A DNA stretch of 64,000 bases from Gammaproteobacteria bacterium. GTDB taxonomy: Bacteria; Pseudomonadota; Gammaproteobacteria; Thiohalobacterales; Thiohalobacteraceae. The translations under genes were made by a program, and so were the position numbers. The stretch spans positions 1 to 64,000 of the forward strand of contig JAIOJV010000074.1 of the NCBI GenBank assembly GCA_019911805.1. Reading direction: 5' to 3'. The notes under the pieces are model-generated. The model saw only the letters and a list, made by a program, of their open reading frames with translations, ran no database searches and had not been told where the DNA came from. Below, in pieces: positions 13,947 to 24,379 of this stretch (positions within the stretch are counted from its first letter, which is position 1; every line of letters starts with the position of its first letter).

Positions 13947-15166
13947 GAGCTGCGCCTGCGCTGGCTGGCGGTGAGTTGTTCGGTGGCGCAGGCGCGGGCC
14001 GCAGCATCGGCGTCCAGGACGTCCTGCAGGGACTCGGCGGCACCGATGCTGCAGATACCGAGCGTCGCCTCGATTACGGCGGCGATGCGGTCAAAGCCGA
14101 TGCGGCCATCGAGGAAGGCCGCCACCGCCACCTCGTTGGCCGCATTCAGCACCGCCGGCGCCGTGCCGCCGCGCCGCCAGGCGGCGTAGGCCAGCCCCAG
14201 GCAGGGGAAGCGGCGCGGATCAGGCGCGGAGAAATCCAGTCGCCCCACTGCAAGCAGATCCAGCGGCTGCACGCCGGACGCGATACGCTGCGGCCAGGCG
14301 AGTGCGTGGGCGATGGGTGTGCGCATGTCGGGATTGCCGAGCTGGGCGAGCACCGAACCGTCTGCATAGTCGACCAGCGAGTGGATCACGCTCTGCGGAT
14401 GCAGCACCACCTGCACCTGCTCCACCGGCAGCCCGAACAACCAGCACGCCTCGATGACCTCCAGACCCTTGTTCATCATGGTGGCGGAGTCGACCGAGAT
14501 CTTGCGACCCATGTCCCAGTTGGGATGTGCACAGGCCTGCGCGGGTGTCACCTGCGCCAGCTGTTCCAGCGGCAGACTGCGGAACGGTCCGCCGGAGGCG
14601 GTCAGCAGGATACGCCGCACCCCGGCCGGACGCTCGCCGACGGTGAAACCGGCTGGCATGCACTGGAAGATGGCATTGTGCTCGCTGTCGATGGGCAGCA
14701 GCTGCGCACCGTGGCGCCGCACCTCCTCCATGAACAGCGCACCCGACATCACCAGCGCCTCCTTGTTGGCCAGCAACACCCGCCGGCCGTGGCGCACCGC
14801 CTCCAGGGCCGGCCGCAGGCCGGCGGCGCCGACGATGGCGGCCATCACATACTCGGCATCCGGATAGGCAGCGGCCTCGCGCAGCCCGTCATCGCCGCTG
14901 CGGACCGCGACCTCGAGGCCGGCACGGCGCAGTGCCGCCTCCAGCTGCGCGGCGGCGGCGGTATCCGCCATCACGGCCAGGCGCGGCCGATGCGCGCGGC
15001 ACAGGCGCAGCATACCGTCGACATCCCGGTTGGCGGTGAGCGCGACCACCTCGAAGCGGTCGGTATTGCGGCCGGCGACATCCAGGGTGCTCAGACCGAT
15101 GGAGCCGGTGGCACCCAGCACGCTGAGCCGGATGCGTCGCACTGGCGGATCGTCGTGTGCAGGCAT
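13943..15166 (-). CDS. dxr: 1-deoxy-D-xylulose 5-phosphate reductoisomerase
   Basis: Dxr catalyses the NADPH-dependent committed step of the MEP isoprenoid pathway. From [24 protein letters not shown] (15166) it is 407 residues (E. coli 398); the upstream extension to 15250 reads through the cdsA junction and is rejected. The Rossmann motif [22 protein letters not shown] and the SEHNAIFQ and TASGGPFR active-site segments are present. It overlaps rseP and follows cdsA by four bases, an operon arrangement. Confidence 0.97.
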   Translation of the reverse strand: MPAHDDPPVRRIRLSVLGATGSIGLSTLDVAGRNTDRFEVVALTANRDVDGMLRLCRAHRPRLAVMADTAAAAQLEAALRRAGLEVAVRSGDDGLREAAAYPDAEYVMAAIVGAAGLRPALEAVRHGRRVLLANKEALVMSGALFMEEVRRHGAQLLPIDSEHNAIFQCMPAGFTVGERPAGVRRILLTASGGPFRSLPLEQLAQVTPAQACAHPNWDMGRKISVDSATMMNKGLEVIEACWLFGLPVEQVQVVLHPQSVIHSLVDYADGSVLAQLGNPDMRTPIAHALAWPQRIASGVQPLDLLAVGRLDFSAPDPRRFPCLGLAYAAWRRGGTAPAVLNAANEVAVAAFLDGRIGFDRIAAVIEATLGICSIGAAESLQDVLDADAAARACATEQLTASQRRRSS

Positions 15167-15170
15167 CGCC

Positions 15171-15977
15171 CTACTCCACCCAGTCCAGTCCGAGCGCGAA
15201 CAGCGGCGCCGCGGCGAGCAGACTGTCGATGCGGTCCAGCAGGCCGCCATGCCCCGGAAACAGATTACCCGTATCCTTCAGACCCTGCTGTCGCTTGAGC
15301 AGACTGATGAAGAGATCGCCGACCACCGACAGCAGTGCACACAGCACCGCCAGCACCACGAAGCCGGTCAGGCGCCCACCCGTCCAGCCGAACCAGCCGC
15401 CGGCGAGCAGGGCGAACAGCAGGCTGCCGGCCAGACCCCCGGCCACACCCTCCCAGGTCTTGTTCGGACTGACGCGCGGGGCGAGCTTGTGCCGGCCGAA
15501 GTTGCGACCGGCGAAATAGGCCCCGCTGTCGGCGACCCACATCAGTACCAGCACGAACAGCGCCAGCGCCGGCCCGTGCTCGGGGCGTGCGTGCAGCGCG
15601 GCCAGCGCCCACCCGGCCGGCAGCAGCACCGGCAGTGCCAGCAGCGCCTTGGCCACGACCCGGTCGCGGCCAAGTTGGGGGCGGCCGAGCCACAGCGCCG
15701 CCAGCAACCACCAGCCGAGGGCGACCATGAGAGACGGCTGCAGCAGTGCCGGCTGCCGTTGCAGCGCAAACCCGCCGAGGACCAGCAAGGCCATCAACAG
15801 CAGGCCGTAGACCAGCCGCACGACCGTCGGGCGCAGCGGTACCAGGCCGGTCCATTCCCAAGCGGCAAGGCCGAGCAGCAGCGCACCGAGGGTGAACAAC
15901 ATGGCGGTCGGCAGCAGCAGCACGCCGCCCACGACCAAGGGGATGAGGAGCACCGCCGTCAGCAGGCGCTTAAACAC
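15171..15977 (-). CDS. cdsA: Phosphatidate cytidylyltransferase
   Basis: CdsA makes CDP-diacylglycerol from phosphatidic acid and CTP in the inner membrane. The protein is almost entirely hydrophobic with about eight membrane segments. The family signature runs through [20 protein letters not shown], continuing with GLLDRIDSL near the C-terminus. I chose the GTG at 15977 (268 residues, [15 protein letters not shown]) because it lies two bases after the uppS stop; an ATG at 15998 would overlap uppS by 19 bases. Confidence 0.95.
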   Translation of the reverse strand: MFKRLLTAVLLIPLVVGGVLLLPTAMLFTLGALLLGLAAWEWTGLVPLRPTVVRLVYGLLLMALLVLGGFALQRQPALLQPSLMVALGWWLLAALWLGRPQLGRDRVVAKALLALPVLLPAGWALAALHARPEHGPALALFVLVLMWVADSGAYFAGRNFGRHKLAPRVSPNKTWEGVAGGLAGSLLFALLAGGWFGWTGGRLTGFVVLAVLCALLSVVGDLFISLLKRQQGLKDTGNLFPGHGGLLDRIDSLLAAAPLFALGLDWVE

Positions 15978-15979
15978 GG

Positions 15980-16747
15980 TCAGGCACCCTTGATGCACTC
16001 CACTTGTTCACTGGTGCGGCCGAAGCGGCGCTGCCGTCCGGCAAACCAGGCCAGCGCCTCGGTGAGACAATGTTGGTCGAAGTCGGGCCAGAGGACGTCG
16101 GTGAAATAGAGCTCGGTATAGGCGAGCTGCCAGAGCAGGAAGTTGCTGATGCGTTGCTCGCCGCCGGTGCGGATGAACAGATCGGGCTCCGGTAGGCCGG
16201 CCAGGGCGAGTTGCGCGCCCAGCAGCTCGGGCGTGATGGCCTCGGGCTCCAGCGCGCCCGCCTGCACGCCCAGAGCAAGCACGCGCGCAGCCTGCGCGAT
16301 ATCCCAGCGGCCGCCATAATTGACGGCGATGGTCAGGCGCAGACCGGGATTGTCGCGGGTACGGGCCTCGGTCGAGTCCATCAGTGTGCGCAGCTTCGGT
16401 GCGAAGGGCTCGCGGTCGCCGATGAACCGCACTTGCACACTGTTGGCATGCAGGCTGTCCACTTCCTTCTGCAGGGTGCTGATGAACAAGTCCATCAGCA
16501 GGCTGACCTCGGTCGGTGGCCGGCGCCAGTTTTCGCTGCTGAAGGCGAACAGTGTCAGGGCCTCGATCCCCTCTCGGCGACAGATCTCGACCACGCGCCG
16601 CACGGATTTGACGCCCTCGCGATGGCCGGTTGGGCGCGGCATTCCGCGGCGCCGCGCCCAGCGTCCATTGCCATCCATGATGATGGCGATGTGACGTGGG
16701 CCTTCAGCATCCAGCATCCCGTCTTTGCCGCGGCTCGCCTCTGACAT
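15980..16747 (-). CDS. uppS: Undecaprenyl diphosphate synthase
   Basis: UppS is a cis-prenyltransferase that makes the C55 carrier lipid for peptidoglycan and O-antigen synthesis. It has 255 residues. The motif HIAIIMDGNGRWARRRG holds the catalytic Asp, and FAFSSENWRRP and RTGGEQRISNFLLWQ near the C-terminus bind substrate. It lies between frr and cdsA in the conserved cluster. Confidence 0.97.
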   Translation of the reverse strand: MSEASRGKDGMLDAEGPRHIAIIMDGNGRWARRRGMPRPTGHREGVKSVRRVVEICRREGIEALTLFAFSSENWRRPPTEVSLLMDLFISTLQKEVDSLHANSVQVRFIGDREPFAPKLRTLMDSTEARTRDNPGLRLTIAVNYGGRWDIAQAARVLALGVQAGALEPEAITPELLGAQLALAGLPEPDLFIRTGGEQRISNFLLWQLAYTELYFTDVLWPDFDQHCLTEALAWFAGRQRRFGRTSEQVECIKGA

Positions 16748-16767
16748 GTCTCGATATCCTGCCGACT

Positions 16768-17325
16768 TCAGATCTCCATCAGTTCGGCCTCTTTGGCCTG
16801 CGTGATCTTATCGATGTCGGCCACGAACTGGTCGGTGAGTTTCTGAATCTGCTCCTGCGCACGGCGCTCATCGTCTTCCGAGATCTCCTTCTCCTTGAGC
16901 AGTTCCTTGAAATCGTTGTTGGCGTCGCGGCGGATGTTGCGTACCGCGACCTTCGCACCCTCGGCCTCATGGCGGACGATGCGGATCATGTCCCGGCGGC
17001 GCTCCTCGGTGAGCGGCGGCAGCGGAATACGTATGACCGTGCCGGCGGTATTCGGGTTCAGCCCCAGGTCGGATTTCAGGATGGCCTTCTCGATCACCGC
17101 CACCATCTGCCGTTCCCAGGGCGTGACGGTCAGGGTGCGCGCATCCTCCACGGCCACGTTGGCGACCTGCTGCAACGGGACCTCGCTGCCGTAGTAGTCG
17201 ACGGTGATGTGGTCCAGCAGGCCGGTATGGGCGCGGCCGGTGCGCAGCTTGGTCAGATCGTGGCGCAGCGTCTCCGCGCTCTTGGCCATGCGGGACTTGG
17301 CATCTTTGATGATGTCGTCGATCAT
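16768..17325 (-). CDS. frr: Ribosome recycling factor
   Basis: Frr, with EF-G, splits post-termination ribosomes. It has 185 residues (E. coli 185), mostly helical: the three-helix domain has an N-terminus of the type [16 protein letters not shown], and [14 protein letters not shown] and [16 protein letters not shown] are typical. It follows pyrH after five bases. Confidence 0.97.
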   Translation of the reverse strand: MIDDIIKDAKSRMAKSAETLRHDLTKLRTGRAHTGLLDHITVDYYGSEVPLQQVANVAVEDARTLTVTPWERQMVAVIEKAILKSDLGLNPNTAGTVIRIPLPPLTEERRRDMIRIVRHEAEGAKVAVRNIRRDANNDFKELLKEKEISEDDERRAQEQIQKLTDQFVADIDKITQAKEAELMEI

Positions 17326-17330
17326 TTTTT

Positions 17331-18056
17331 TTACTCCTTCTCGACCAGCGTGCCCACCGCCTCGCCGCAGGCAGCGCGCATCAGATTACCGCGCTGGTGG
17401 ATATCGAACACCATCAGCGGCATGCCATGATCGCGGCACAGGATGATGGCAGTGTGATCCATGACCATGAGCTGGCGGCGCAGGGCCTCGTCATAGCTCA
17501 GCCGGTCAAAGCGCTCGGCGCCCGGATCTTTCTTGGGATCGGCCGAATATACCCCGTCGACCTGGGTGCCCTTGAACAGGATGTCCGCCCCGATCTCGAT
17601 GGCGCGCAGGCTGGCGGCGGAATCGGTGGTGAAGAACGGATTGCCGGTACCGGCGGCGAACAGTACCACACGGCCCCGGTCGAGGTGCCGCAGGGCGCGG
17701 GCCCGGGAATAGTCCTCGCAGGCCGAGGCAATGGACAGCGCCGACATGACACGCCCCTCCGTACCCAGGCGACGTAGCGCATCCTGCATGGCCAGGGCGT
17801 TCATGACCGTGGCCAGCATACCCATGTGGTCGCCGGTGACGCGGTCCATGCCGGCCGCCGCCAGCCCGGCGCCACGGAAGATGTTACCCCCGCCGATAAC
17901 CAGCCCGAGCTGCGCCCCGGCCTGTGCGAGGGCGTGGATCTCGGTGGCGAACTGGGTCAGCACACGGGGATCGATGCCGGGCCCGTCGGCCCCCATGAGG
18001 GCCTCACCGCTGAGCTTGAGGAGAATCCGTTGGTAGCGCAGTTCTGGTTCAGGCAT
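17331..18056 (-). CDS. pyrH: Uridylate kinase
   Basis: PyrH phosphorylates UMP to UDP and belongs to the amino-acid kinase fold, unlike eukaryotic UMP kinases. It has 241 residues (E. coli 241). The N-terminal [13 protein letters not shown], the GGGNIFRG loop and the [12 protein letters not shown] segment are diagnostic. It is followed by frr and preceded by a 168-base gap after tsf that carries a perfect hairpin. Confidence 0.97.
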   Translation of the reverse strand: MPEPELRYQRILLKLSGEALMGADGPGIDPRVLTQFATEIHALAQAGAQLGLVIGGGNIFRGAGLAAAGMDRVTGDHMGMLATVMNALAMQDALRRLGTEGRVMSALSIASACEDYSRARALRHLDRGRVVLFAAGTGNPFFTTDSAASLRAIEIGADILFKGTQVDGVYSADPKKDPGAERFDRLSYDEALRRQLMVMDHTAIILCRDHGMPLMVFDIHQRGNLMRAACGEAVGTLVEKE

Positions 18057-18158
18057 GTCTTGATTTCAACAAGTTGCACAAACTTCTTGATGTGAATACT
18101 ACTGCACGCTCCGGCGCGGCGACCCTTGTCATCCTGTTCCCCGCCAGGGGCCCGGCAC

Positions 18159-18187
18159 GCGATGGGGTCGCAGAGCGACCCCATCGC
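18159..18187 (-). terminator. Perfect 13-bp hairpin between tsf and pyrH
   Basis: GCGATGGGGTCGC (18159-18171) and its exact reverse complement (18175-18187) enclose a three-base loop. It begins 38 bases after the tsf stop. There is no T-tract on either side, so it may act as a transcript-stabilising or attenuating structure rather than a strong intrinsic terminator. Confidence 0.5.
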
Positions 18188-18224
18188 ATGTATCCCGCCC
18201 GGACACGGGTGGGTGACCCGCGGC

Positions 18225-19106
18225 TTACTTGCCGCGTGCCTGCGCCATCACCTCTTCGGCGAAGTTCTCGGTCTTCTTCTCGATGCCCTCGCCCAGTTCC
18301 AGACGCTGGAAACTCAGTACCTCGGCGCCGGCCTTGGACAGCAGCGCGCCCACGGTGATCTCGGGATCCTTGACGAAGGGCTGCCCGACCAGGGTGACCT
18401 CGGCGAGATACTTCTTGATGCGACCCTCGACCATCTTGGCAATGATGTCGGCGGGCTTACCGCTCTCCTCGGCCTGGGCGGCGAAGATCCGGCGCTCCGT
18501 CTCCAGCAGGTCTGCCGGGACCTCGGCCGCGGTGATGCACACCGGGCGGCTGGCGGCGATATGCATGGCGATATCCTTCGCCAGGTCCTCGCTGCCACCC
18601 TGCATCTCGACCAGCACGCCGATGCGGCTGCCGTGCAGATACGCACCCACCACACCGTTGGTCTCGACCACGGTGTAGCGGCGCACGTTGATGTTCTCGC
18701 CGATCATGGCGATGAGTTCCTTGCGGGCCTCTTCGATGCTCGGCCCGCCGTCGGTCAACGGCAGCGCCAGCAGTGCCTCCATGGACGCCGGCGTATCCTT
18801 CACGACACGCTGGGCGATCTTCATGGCGAAGCCCTGGAACTCCTCTTTCTTGGCGACGAAGTCGGTCTCGCAGTTGACCTCGACGATGGCCGCGCGCTGG
18901 CGGTCATCGCTGAGCTCGACCAGGACCAGGCCCTCGGCGGCCACACGACCAGCCTTCTTGTCGGCCTTGGCCAGACCCGATTTGCGCAGGGCCTCGACTG
19001 CGGTCTCCATATCGCCGGCCGCGTCGACCAGCGCCTTCTTGCATTCCATCATGCCGGAGCCGGTGCGTTCACGCAGCTCTTTGACCTGTGCGGCGGAAAT
19101 AGACAT
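18225..19106 (-). CDS. tsf: Elongation factor Ts
   Basis: EF-Ts regenerates EF-Tu-GTP. It has 293 residues (E. coli 283). The N-terminal UBA-like part reads [22 protein letters not shown], and the [10 protein letters not shown] motif that contacts EF-Tu is present near residue 80. It is co-directional with rpsB upstream, with a gap of about 145 bases that may hold the usual rpsB-tsf attenuator (a short inverted repeat is visible near 19175). Confidence 0.97.
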   Translation of the reverse strand: MSISAAQVKELRERTGSGMMECKKALVDAAGDMETAVEALRKSGLAKADKKAGRVAAEGLVLVELSDDRQRAAIVEVNCETDFVAKKEEFQGFAMKIAQRVVKDTPASMEALLALPLTDGGPSIEEARKELIAMIGENINVRRYTVVETNGVVGAYLHGSRIGVLVEMQGGSEDLAKDIAMHIAASRPVCITAAEVPADLLETERRIFAAQAEESGKPADIIAKMVEGRIKKYLAEVTLVGQPFVKDPEITVGALLSKAGAEVLSFQRLELGEGIEKKTENFAEEVMAQARGK

Positions 19107-19252
19107 GGTTGGTTACCTCTATGAATATCTGCTGGTATTCAATGACAGTGCCGCCGGTCATACGCCCATAGGCACTGCCGGCCAGCAGTCACGGATGCGT
19201 TGCGGGGGACGACGGGCACCGGAGACGCCCATCCCCCCGCGTTCGCAGCGGA

Positions 19253-20086
19253 TCAGGCGCCCTGGTCGTCGTCGGCGCCAGCCGCGGCACGATCAGGGGC
19301 CTTGGCCGCCGGGGGACGCTTGCCACGGGGCGGCTTGTCGGCCGCGCCGGCGGCCTCATCCAGTTCGATGAACTCGTCGCCGCTCGCCGACACCTGCACC
19401 GCGGAGGTGGACTTGCCGTCGAGGACGGCGTCGGCCGCACCGCGCGCGTACAACTGGATCGCGCGGATGGCATCGTCGTTGCCGGGGATGATGTAATCGA
19501 TGCCCTTGGTGGAGTTGTTGGTGTCCACCACGCCGACCACCGGGATACCCAGCTTGATGGCCTCACTGACGGCGATCTTTTCATGCCCGACGTCGATCAC
19601 GAACAGCGCGTCCGGCAGGTGGCTCATGTCTTTGATGCCGCCCAGGCTGCGCTCCAGCTTTTCCATCTCGCGCGTGCGCATCAGCGCCTCTTTCTTATTG
19701 AGCCGGTCCATGCTGCCGTCCTGCGACATGGTCTCCAGCTCCTTCAGGCGACGCACGGACTGACGCACCGTCTTATAGTTGGTGAGCATGCCACCCAGCC
19801 AGCGGTAGTTCACGTACGGCATACCGCAGCGCGCCGCCTCTTCGCCCACGGTATCGCGCGCCGCGCGCTTGGTGCCGACGAACAGGATGGTGCCGCGCTT
19901 GGCGGCCAGGCTGCTCAGATAGTTCATCGCCTCGTTGTACAGAGGCAGGGTGCTTTCCAGATTGATGATGTGGATCTTGCTGCGTTCGCCGAAGATGTAC
20001 GGGGCCAGCTTCGGGTTCCAGAAACGGGTCTGATGACCGAAATGCACGCCAGCTTCCAGCATCTGGCGCATGGTGACGTTCGCCAT
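19253..20086 (-). CDS. rpsB: 30S ribosomal protein S2, extended C-terminus
   Basis: S2 binds the small subunit and S1. The reading from [19 protein letters not shown] (20086) gives 277 residues against 241 in E. coli. The body is conserved ([36 protein letters not shown]). About 40 extra residues form a charged, low-complexity tail rich in Ala, Asp, Lys and Pro. A frame extension to 20176 covers the leader and is rejected. A two-stem leader and a good promoter precede it. Confidence 0.96.
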   Translation of the reverse strand: MANVTMRQMLEAGVHFGHQTRFWNPKLAPYIFGERSKIHIINLESTLPLYNEAMNYLSSLAAKRGTILFVGTKRAARDTVGEEAARCGMPYVNYRWLGGMLTNYKTVRQSVRRLKELETMSQDGSMDRLNKKEALMRTREMEKLERSLGGIKDMSHLPDALFVIDVGHEKIAVSEAIKLGIPVVGVVDTNNSTKGIDYIIPGNDDAIRAIQLYARGAADAVLDGKSTSAVQVSASGDEFIELDEAAGAADKPPRGKRPPAAKAPDRAAAGADDDQGA

Positions 20087-20130
20087 GAGATAAAACTCCG
20101 AATTGTCAGGGTTGGGCCTCCATGCGTCCC

Positions 20131-20170
20131 GTGCGGCAACCCCGGTCTTCACCGGGGCACCCCGCCGCAC
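20131..20170 (-). promoter_or_regulatory. rpsB 5' leader hairpin, candidate S2 autoregulatory site
   Basis: An inner stem CCCCGGT/ACCGGGG (20140-20146 with 20151-20157) sits inside an outer stem GTGCGGC/GCCGCAC (20131-20137 with 20164-20170). Gammaproteobacterial rpsB leaders are known to carry a structured S2-binding site, and the placement about 45 bases before the rpsB start fits. Function is inferred from position and structure only. Confidence 0.55.
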
Positions 20171-20232
20171 TGTCACGACGCATGTGTGGATTTGCAGCCG
20201 GCCACCGGGACGGCCTGCTTAACAAGCGCGCC

Positions 20233-20261
20233 TTTATACCATAAACTGGCCCCCGCAACAA
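20233..20261 (-). promoter_or_regulatory. Sigma-70-type promoter for rpsB-tsf
   Basis: On the minus strand a -35 box TTGTTG (20256-20261) is followed after 17 bases by a -10 box TATAAA (20233-20238). Transcription would start near 20226, giving a leader of about 140 bases that contains the two-stem structure. Confidence 0.6.
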
Positions 20262-20304
20262 TTCCGTCCACCGCGTGATTCCCCCGCCAATTCAAAAGGT
20301 TCTC

Positions 20305-21093
20305 ATGAGCGTTACGATCAAGACCGGCGACGAGATCGAGAAGATGCGCACGGCCGGCCGGCTGGCCGCCGAGGTGCTGCAGATGATCCGCCCCTACGTG
20401 AAGGCCGGCGTCTCCACCGCGGAACTGGACCGCATCTGCCACGACTACATCGTCGACCAGCAGCAGGCGATCCCCGCCCCGCTCAACTACCGCGGCTTCC
20501 CGCGCTCGATCTGCACGTCGATCAATCACCAGATCTGCCACGGCATCCCCGGCGACCGGGTGCTGAAGAACGGCGCCATCCTCAACATCGACATCACCGT
20601 GATCAAGGACGGCTTCCACGGCGATACCAGTCGCATGTTCCTGATCGGCGAACCCTCGGTGCAGGCCAAGCGCCTGTGCAAGGTCTGCTACGAGGCCATG
20701 GCGCTGGGCATCCGCATGGTGCGCCCGGGGATGCGCCTGGGTGACATCGGCCACGCCATCCAGAGACACGTCGAGGCGGCAAACTTCTCCGTGGTCCGCG
20801 AATACTGTGGTCACGGTCTGGGCCGGGAATTCCACGAGGAGCCGCAGGTGCTGCATTACGGCAGACCCGGCACCGGCATGGAACTGGTGCCCGGCATGAC
20901 CTTCACCATCGAGCCCATGATCAACGCCGGCAAGCGCGATACCAAGATGCTGCCGGACGGCTGGACGGTGGTGACCAAGGACCACAGCCTGTCTGCCCAG
21001 TGGGAACACACCGTGCTGGTGACCGCTACCGGCTACGAGGTCCTGACCCTGGGGCCGGACGAGTCGCTGGACCACATGCCGCTGCTCCCATGA
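20305..21093 (+). CDS. map: Methionine aminopeptidase, type I
   Basis: Map removes the initiator methionine with a two-metal centre. From the ATG at 20305 (MSVTIKTGDEIEKMRTAGRLAAEVL) it has 262 residues, close to the E. coli length of 264. Metal ligands are in NIDITVIKDGFHGDTSRMF, GHGLGREFHEEPQV, FTIEPMINAG and QWEHTVLVT. It is divergent from rpsB, an arrangement seen in E. coli, and overlaps glnD by four bases. Confidence 0.97.
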   Translation: MSVTIKTGDEIEKMRTAGRLAAEVLQMIRPYVKAGVSTAELDRICHDYIVDQQQAIPAPLNYRGFPRSICTSINHQICHGIPGDRVLKNGAILNIDITVIKDGFHGDTSRMFLIGEPSVQAKRLCKVCYEAMALGIRMVRPGMRLGDIGHAIQRHVEAANFSVVREYCGHGLGREFHEEPQVLHYGRPGTGMELVPGMTFTIEPMINAGKRDTKMLPDGWTVVTKDHSLSAQWEHTVLVTATGYEVLTLGPDESLDHMPLLP

Positions 21094-23810
21094 GCCTGCC
21101 GGACGGTGCCGTCAACACGAGTACCGCCGCCGTTCCGGCACCGCCCATCCTGGACGACCTCTGCGACACGGCCGTGCTGGACGCGGCACTCGCCGCCGGC
21201 GGCGGCCTGCTGCCCCTGCTGCGCAGTGCGCTGCGCGACGGCAGCCGCGCCCTGCGCGAGCACTTCCGCCGCCAGATCCCGGCCGACCGTCTCGTCTACA
21301 GCCGCGCCTGGCTGATCGACCAGCTGCTGGCCCGCGCCTGGCACTGGACGTTGCAGGCCGATGCCGACCGTCTGGCCCTGGTCGCGGTCGGCGGCTATGG
21401 CCGCGGCGAGTTGCTGCCCCATTCGGACATCGATCTGCTCATCCTGCTGCCGGATCACGAGACTGCCGCACTGACCGGCCGCCTCGAGGCCTTCCTGACC
21501 CTGCTGTGGGACATCGGCCTGGAGGTCGGGCACAGCGTGCGTACCGTGGACGACTGTGTACGCGAGGGCGAGCGCGACATCACGGTTGCGACCAATTTCG
21601 TCGAGGCCCGGCTGCTGGCCGGTGCCGCGCCCCTGTTCGAGGCCATGCGCGAGGCCACCGGTCCGGAACGCATCTGGACCGGCGCCGGCTTCTTCGAGGC
21701 CAAACTCAAGGAACAGGTCGCGCGTCACCACAAGTTCCACGACACCGCCTACAACCTCGAACCCAACATCAAGGAGAGCCCCGGCGGCCTGCGCGACATC
21801 CAGATGATCGGCTGGGTCGCCAAGCGCCACTTCGGCGTCGACACCCTGCACGATCTGGTGACCCACCATTTTCTCACCGAGCACGAGTACCGCACTCTCA
21901 GCGCCGGTCAGACGGCCCTGTGGCGCATTCGCTTCGCCCTCCACGATCTCACCGGCCGGCGTGAGGATCGTATCCTGTTCGACCACCAGCGCACCCTGGC
22001 CGAATTGCTGGGTTACCCGCAGGGCGAACGGCCGAATCAGGCGATCGAGCAGTTCATGAAGGATTATTACCGCACGGTATTCGAACTGAACCGCCTGAAC
22101 GAAATGCTGTTGCAGCTCTTCCAGGAGGCGATCCTGTACGCCGACGATCCCGGCGAACCCGTACCCATCAATACGCGCTTCCAGGCACGCAAGGGCTTCA
22201 TCGAGGCGCTCGATGAGCACATCTTCGTGCACCACCCGTTCGCCCTGCTGGAGATCTTCCTGCTGCTCGCGCAGCACCCAGAGTTGAAGGGCGTGCGGGC
22301 GGCGACCATCCGCCTGATCCGCGACCATCGCCACCTGATCGACGACGACTTCCGCAACGATCTGCGCACCCGCAGCATCTTCATGGAGATCCTGCGGCAG
22401 CCGCGCGGCGTCTGGCACGAGCTGCAGCGCATGAACCGCTACGGCATCCTGGCCGCCTACCTGCCGGTATTCGGCCGCATCGTCGGGCAGATGCAGTACG
22501 ATCTGTTCCACGTCTACACCGTCGACGAGCATTCACTGTTCGTGCTGCGCAATCTGCGGCGCTTCGCGGTGCCGGAGTATGCACACGAGTTCCCGCTGTG
22601 CAGTGAGTTGATGGCAAATCTGCCCAGGCAGGAACTGTTGCTGCTGGCCGGGCTGTTCCATGATATCGCCAAGGGGCGCGACGGCGACCACTCCGAACTG
22701 GGTGCCGAAGAGGCCGTCGCCTTCTGCGATCACCACGGCCTCAGCCAGCACGATACCCAGCTGGTCGCGTGGCTGGTGCGCAACCATCTGCTGATGTCGA
22801 CCACGGCGCAGCGCCGCGACATCAGCGACCCGGCCGTGATCAACGACTTCGCCCGGCAGATGCTGACGCGCACACGGCTCGATTATCTGTACCTGCTGAC
22901 GGTCGCGGACATCCGCGCCACCAGTCCCGGTCTGTGGAACTCCTGGAAGAACGCCCTGCTGCTGGAGCTGTACAACGTCGCCGCCGAGGCCCTCGCGCGT
23001 GGCCTGGACAAGCCGCTCGAACAGGACGAGTTCATCGCCGAGACGCGCAGCGAGGCGCACCAGCTGCTGCTGGAGCAGGGGCTCGCCGCTGCGGACATCG
23101 AGGCGATCTGGCGGGACCTGGGTGAAGACTACTTCCTGCGCCACACCCCCGATGAGATCGCCTGGCATGCGCACTGCATCGACCGCCACGGCAGGCGCGA
23201 CACACCGCTGGTCGAGCTGCGCCACAGCCCCGAGCGCGGCGGTACGGAGGTGTTCATCTACACCCGCACCAACGATACGCTGTTCGAGCGCACCACCGCC
23301 CTGCTCGACCAGCTCGGCCTGGACATCCACGACGCGCGCATCACCACCGCCCGCAACGGGTATGTCCTGGACACCTACCTGATCCTCGACGGGTCCGGCA
23401 CACCCATCCGGGGCGCTGCCCAGCTGCGCGAGATCGTCGCCCGCATCACCCGTGAACTCAGCCGCCAGGACGGCGAGCGTCCGCGCGTCACCCGCCGCCC
23501 GCCCGGACGTTTCCGGCATTTCGATATTCCGACCCAGATCAGCTTCGGTGTCGACGCACCCAACCAGCGCACCGTGCTCGAACTGATCACCGGCGACCGG
23601 CCCGGGCTGCTGTCGGCGGTCGGTCGCGCCTTCAGCGCCTGCGGTATCCGCCTGCAGAACGCCCGCATCGCCACCTTCGGTTCACGTGCCGAGGACGTGT
23701 TCTACATCACCGACACCCACAACCGGCCGCTGCAATCGCCCGAGCAGTTCGAGTGCCTGCGCACGCAACTGCACGAGAGCCTGCATAGCGCCGACGACGG
23801 CACGGGCTGA
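21090..23810 (+). CDS. glnD: [Protein-PII] uridylyltransferase / uridylyl-removing enzyme
   Basis: GlnD senses glutamine and modifies PII proteins, so controlling nitrogen assimilation. From the ATG at 21090, which overlaps the map stop, it has 906 residues (E. coli 890). Domains in order: nucleotidyltransferase with VGGYGRGELLPHSDIDLLIL (about residues 95-115), a middle helical region, an HD hydrolase domain with LFHDIAKGRDGDHSELG, and two C-terminal ACT domains (about 710-790 and 820-895). The upstream frame to 21000 is a shadow of map. Confidence 0.96.
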   Translation: MSLPDGAVNTSTAAVPAPPILDDLCDTAVLDAALAAGGGLLPLLRSALRDGSRALREHFRRQIPADRLVYSRAWLIDQLLARAWHWTLQADADRLALVAVGGYGRGELLPHSDIDLLILLPDHETAALTGRLEAFLTLLWDIGLEVGHSVRTVDDCVREGERDITVATNFVEARLLAGAAPLFEAMREATGPERIWTGAGFFEAKLKEQVARHHKFHDTAYNLEPNIKESPGGLRDIQMIGWVAKRHFGVDTLHDLVTHHFLTEHEYRTLSAGQTALWRIRFALHDLTGRREDRILFDHQRTLAELLGYPQGERPNQAIEQFMKDYYRTVFELNRLNEMLLQLFQEAILYADDPGEPVPINTRFQARKGFIEALDEHIFVHHPFALLEIFLLLAQHPELKGVRAATIRLIRDHRHLIDDDFRNDLRTRSIFMEILRQPRGVWHELQRMNRYGILAAYLPVFGRIVGQMQYDLFHVYTVDEHSLFVLRNLRRFAVPEYAHEFPLCSELMANLPRQELLLLAGLFHDIAKGRDGDHSELGAEEAVAFCDHHGLSQHDTQLVAWLVRNHLLMSTTAQRRDISDPAVINDFARQMLTRTRLDYLYLLTVADIRATSPGLWNSWKNALLLELYNVAAEALARGLDKPLEQDEFIAETRSEAHQLLLEQGLAAADIEAIWRDLGEDYFLRHTPDEIAWHAHCIDRHGRRDTPLVELRHSPERGGTEVFIYTRTNDTLFERTTALLDQLGLDIHDARITTARNGYVLDTYLILDGSGTPIRGAAQLREIVARITRELSRQDGERPRVTRRPPGRFRHFDIPTQISFGVDAPNQRTVLELITGDRPGLLSAVGRAFSACGIRLQNARIATFGSRAEDVFYITDTHNRPLQSPEQFECLRTQLHESLHSADDGTG

Positions 23811-23828
23811 AACACCGAAAACATCATT

Positions 23829-24328
23829 GGCCACGGAAGCACACGGAAATACACGGAATGTAAAACCCGTCGTGGCCTGACACCGGTAGGAGCGACATTC
23901 CTGCCACGATCCCGGCAGGTCACGCGCCCAATCCAATCGCGCCAGGAATGGCGCTCCTACATCAGAAACCCTGCTGTGTCGCCCGCCCCCAATCACTGCG
24001 TGTTTCGCCATAAGAATTTCTTCGTGTCCTTCGTGTCCTTCGTGGTGAAAGGAATTGAGTATCAACAGCAAAGAGCAGGCATGAACGACTACCGCATCCG
24101 GGCGTAGGTCGAACCCTTACAGACTGGCCATTGCACCACGAAGGACACGAAGGAATAATCATTGCAGAACCGGCCTGTCGATCAGGCTCGGTTGCACTTG
24201 CATCGAAATGCATTTGGCCACGGAACCACACGGAATGTAGAACCCGCCGCATCCCCGCCTTCCGTGTTTTTCCGTGTGCTTCCGTGGCCAAAATGGGTTT
24301 TATCTGTGCTTTCTGCACGTTCCGTGGC
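23829..24328. repeat. Composite repeat cluster with a dapC/dapD junction copy
   Basis: The 569-base gap between glnD and the response regulator is packed with repeats. In order: a CACGGAA left arm (23829-23858); a REP-like unit with ends GTAGGAGCG and CGCTCCTAC (23886-23960); a CACGAAGGA right-type arm (24019-24046); a unit copying the dapC/dapD junction (24051-24130, ATG at 24081); a left-type arm (24134-24153); a core shared with the dapC-dapD elements; a small CACGGAA pair (24215-24235 with 24259-24289); and a partial right arm (24311-24328). No gene is credible here. The part 23829-24120 is an inverted homologue of 33770-33985. Confidence 0.8.
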
Positions 24329-24379
24329 TGAGTTGAGCTTGTCCAGGATAATGCAGAGCGGCCCGGCGGGCCGTGCGGC

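Noticed and set aside
24081-24107. Mini-ORFs starting MND in the junction units (24081, 32751)
   Set aside because: They are 8-13 codons long and fully explained as a fused dapD start and dapC end; no evidence that they are expressed peptides.
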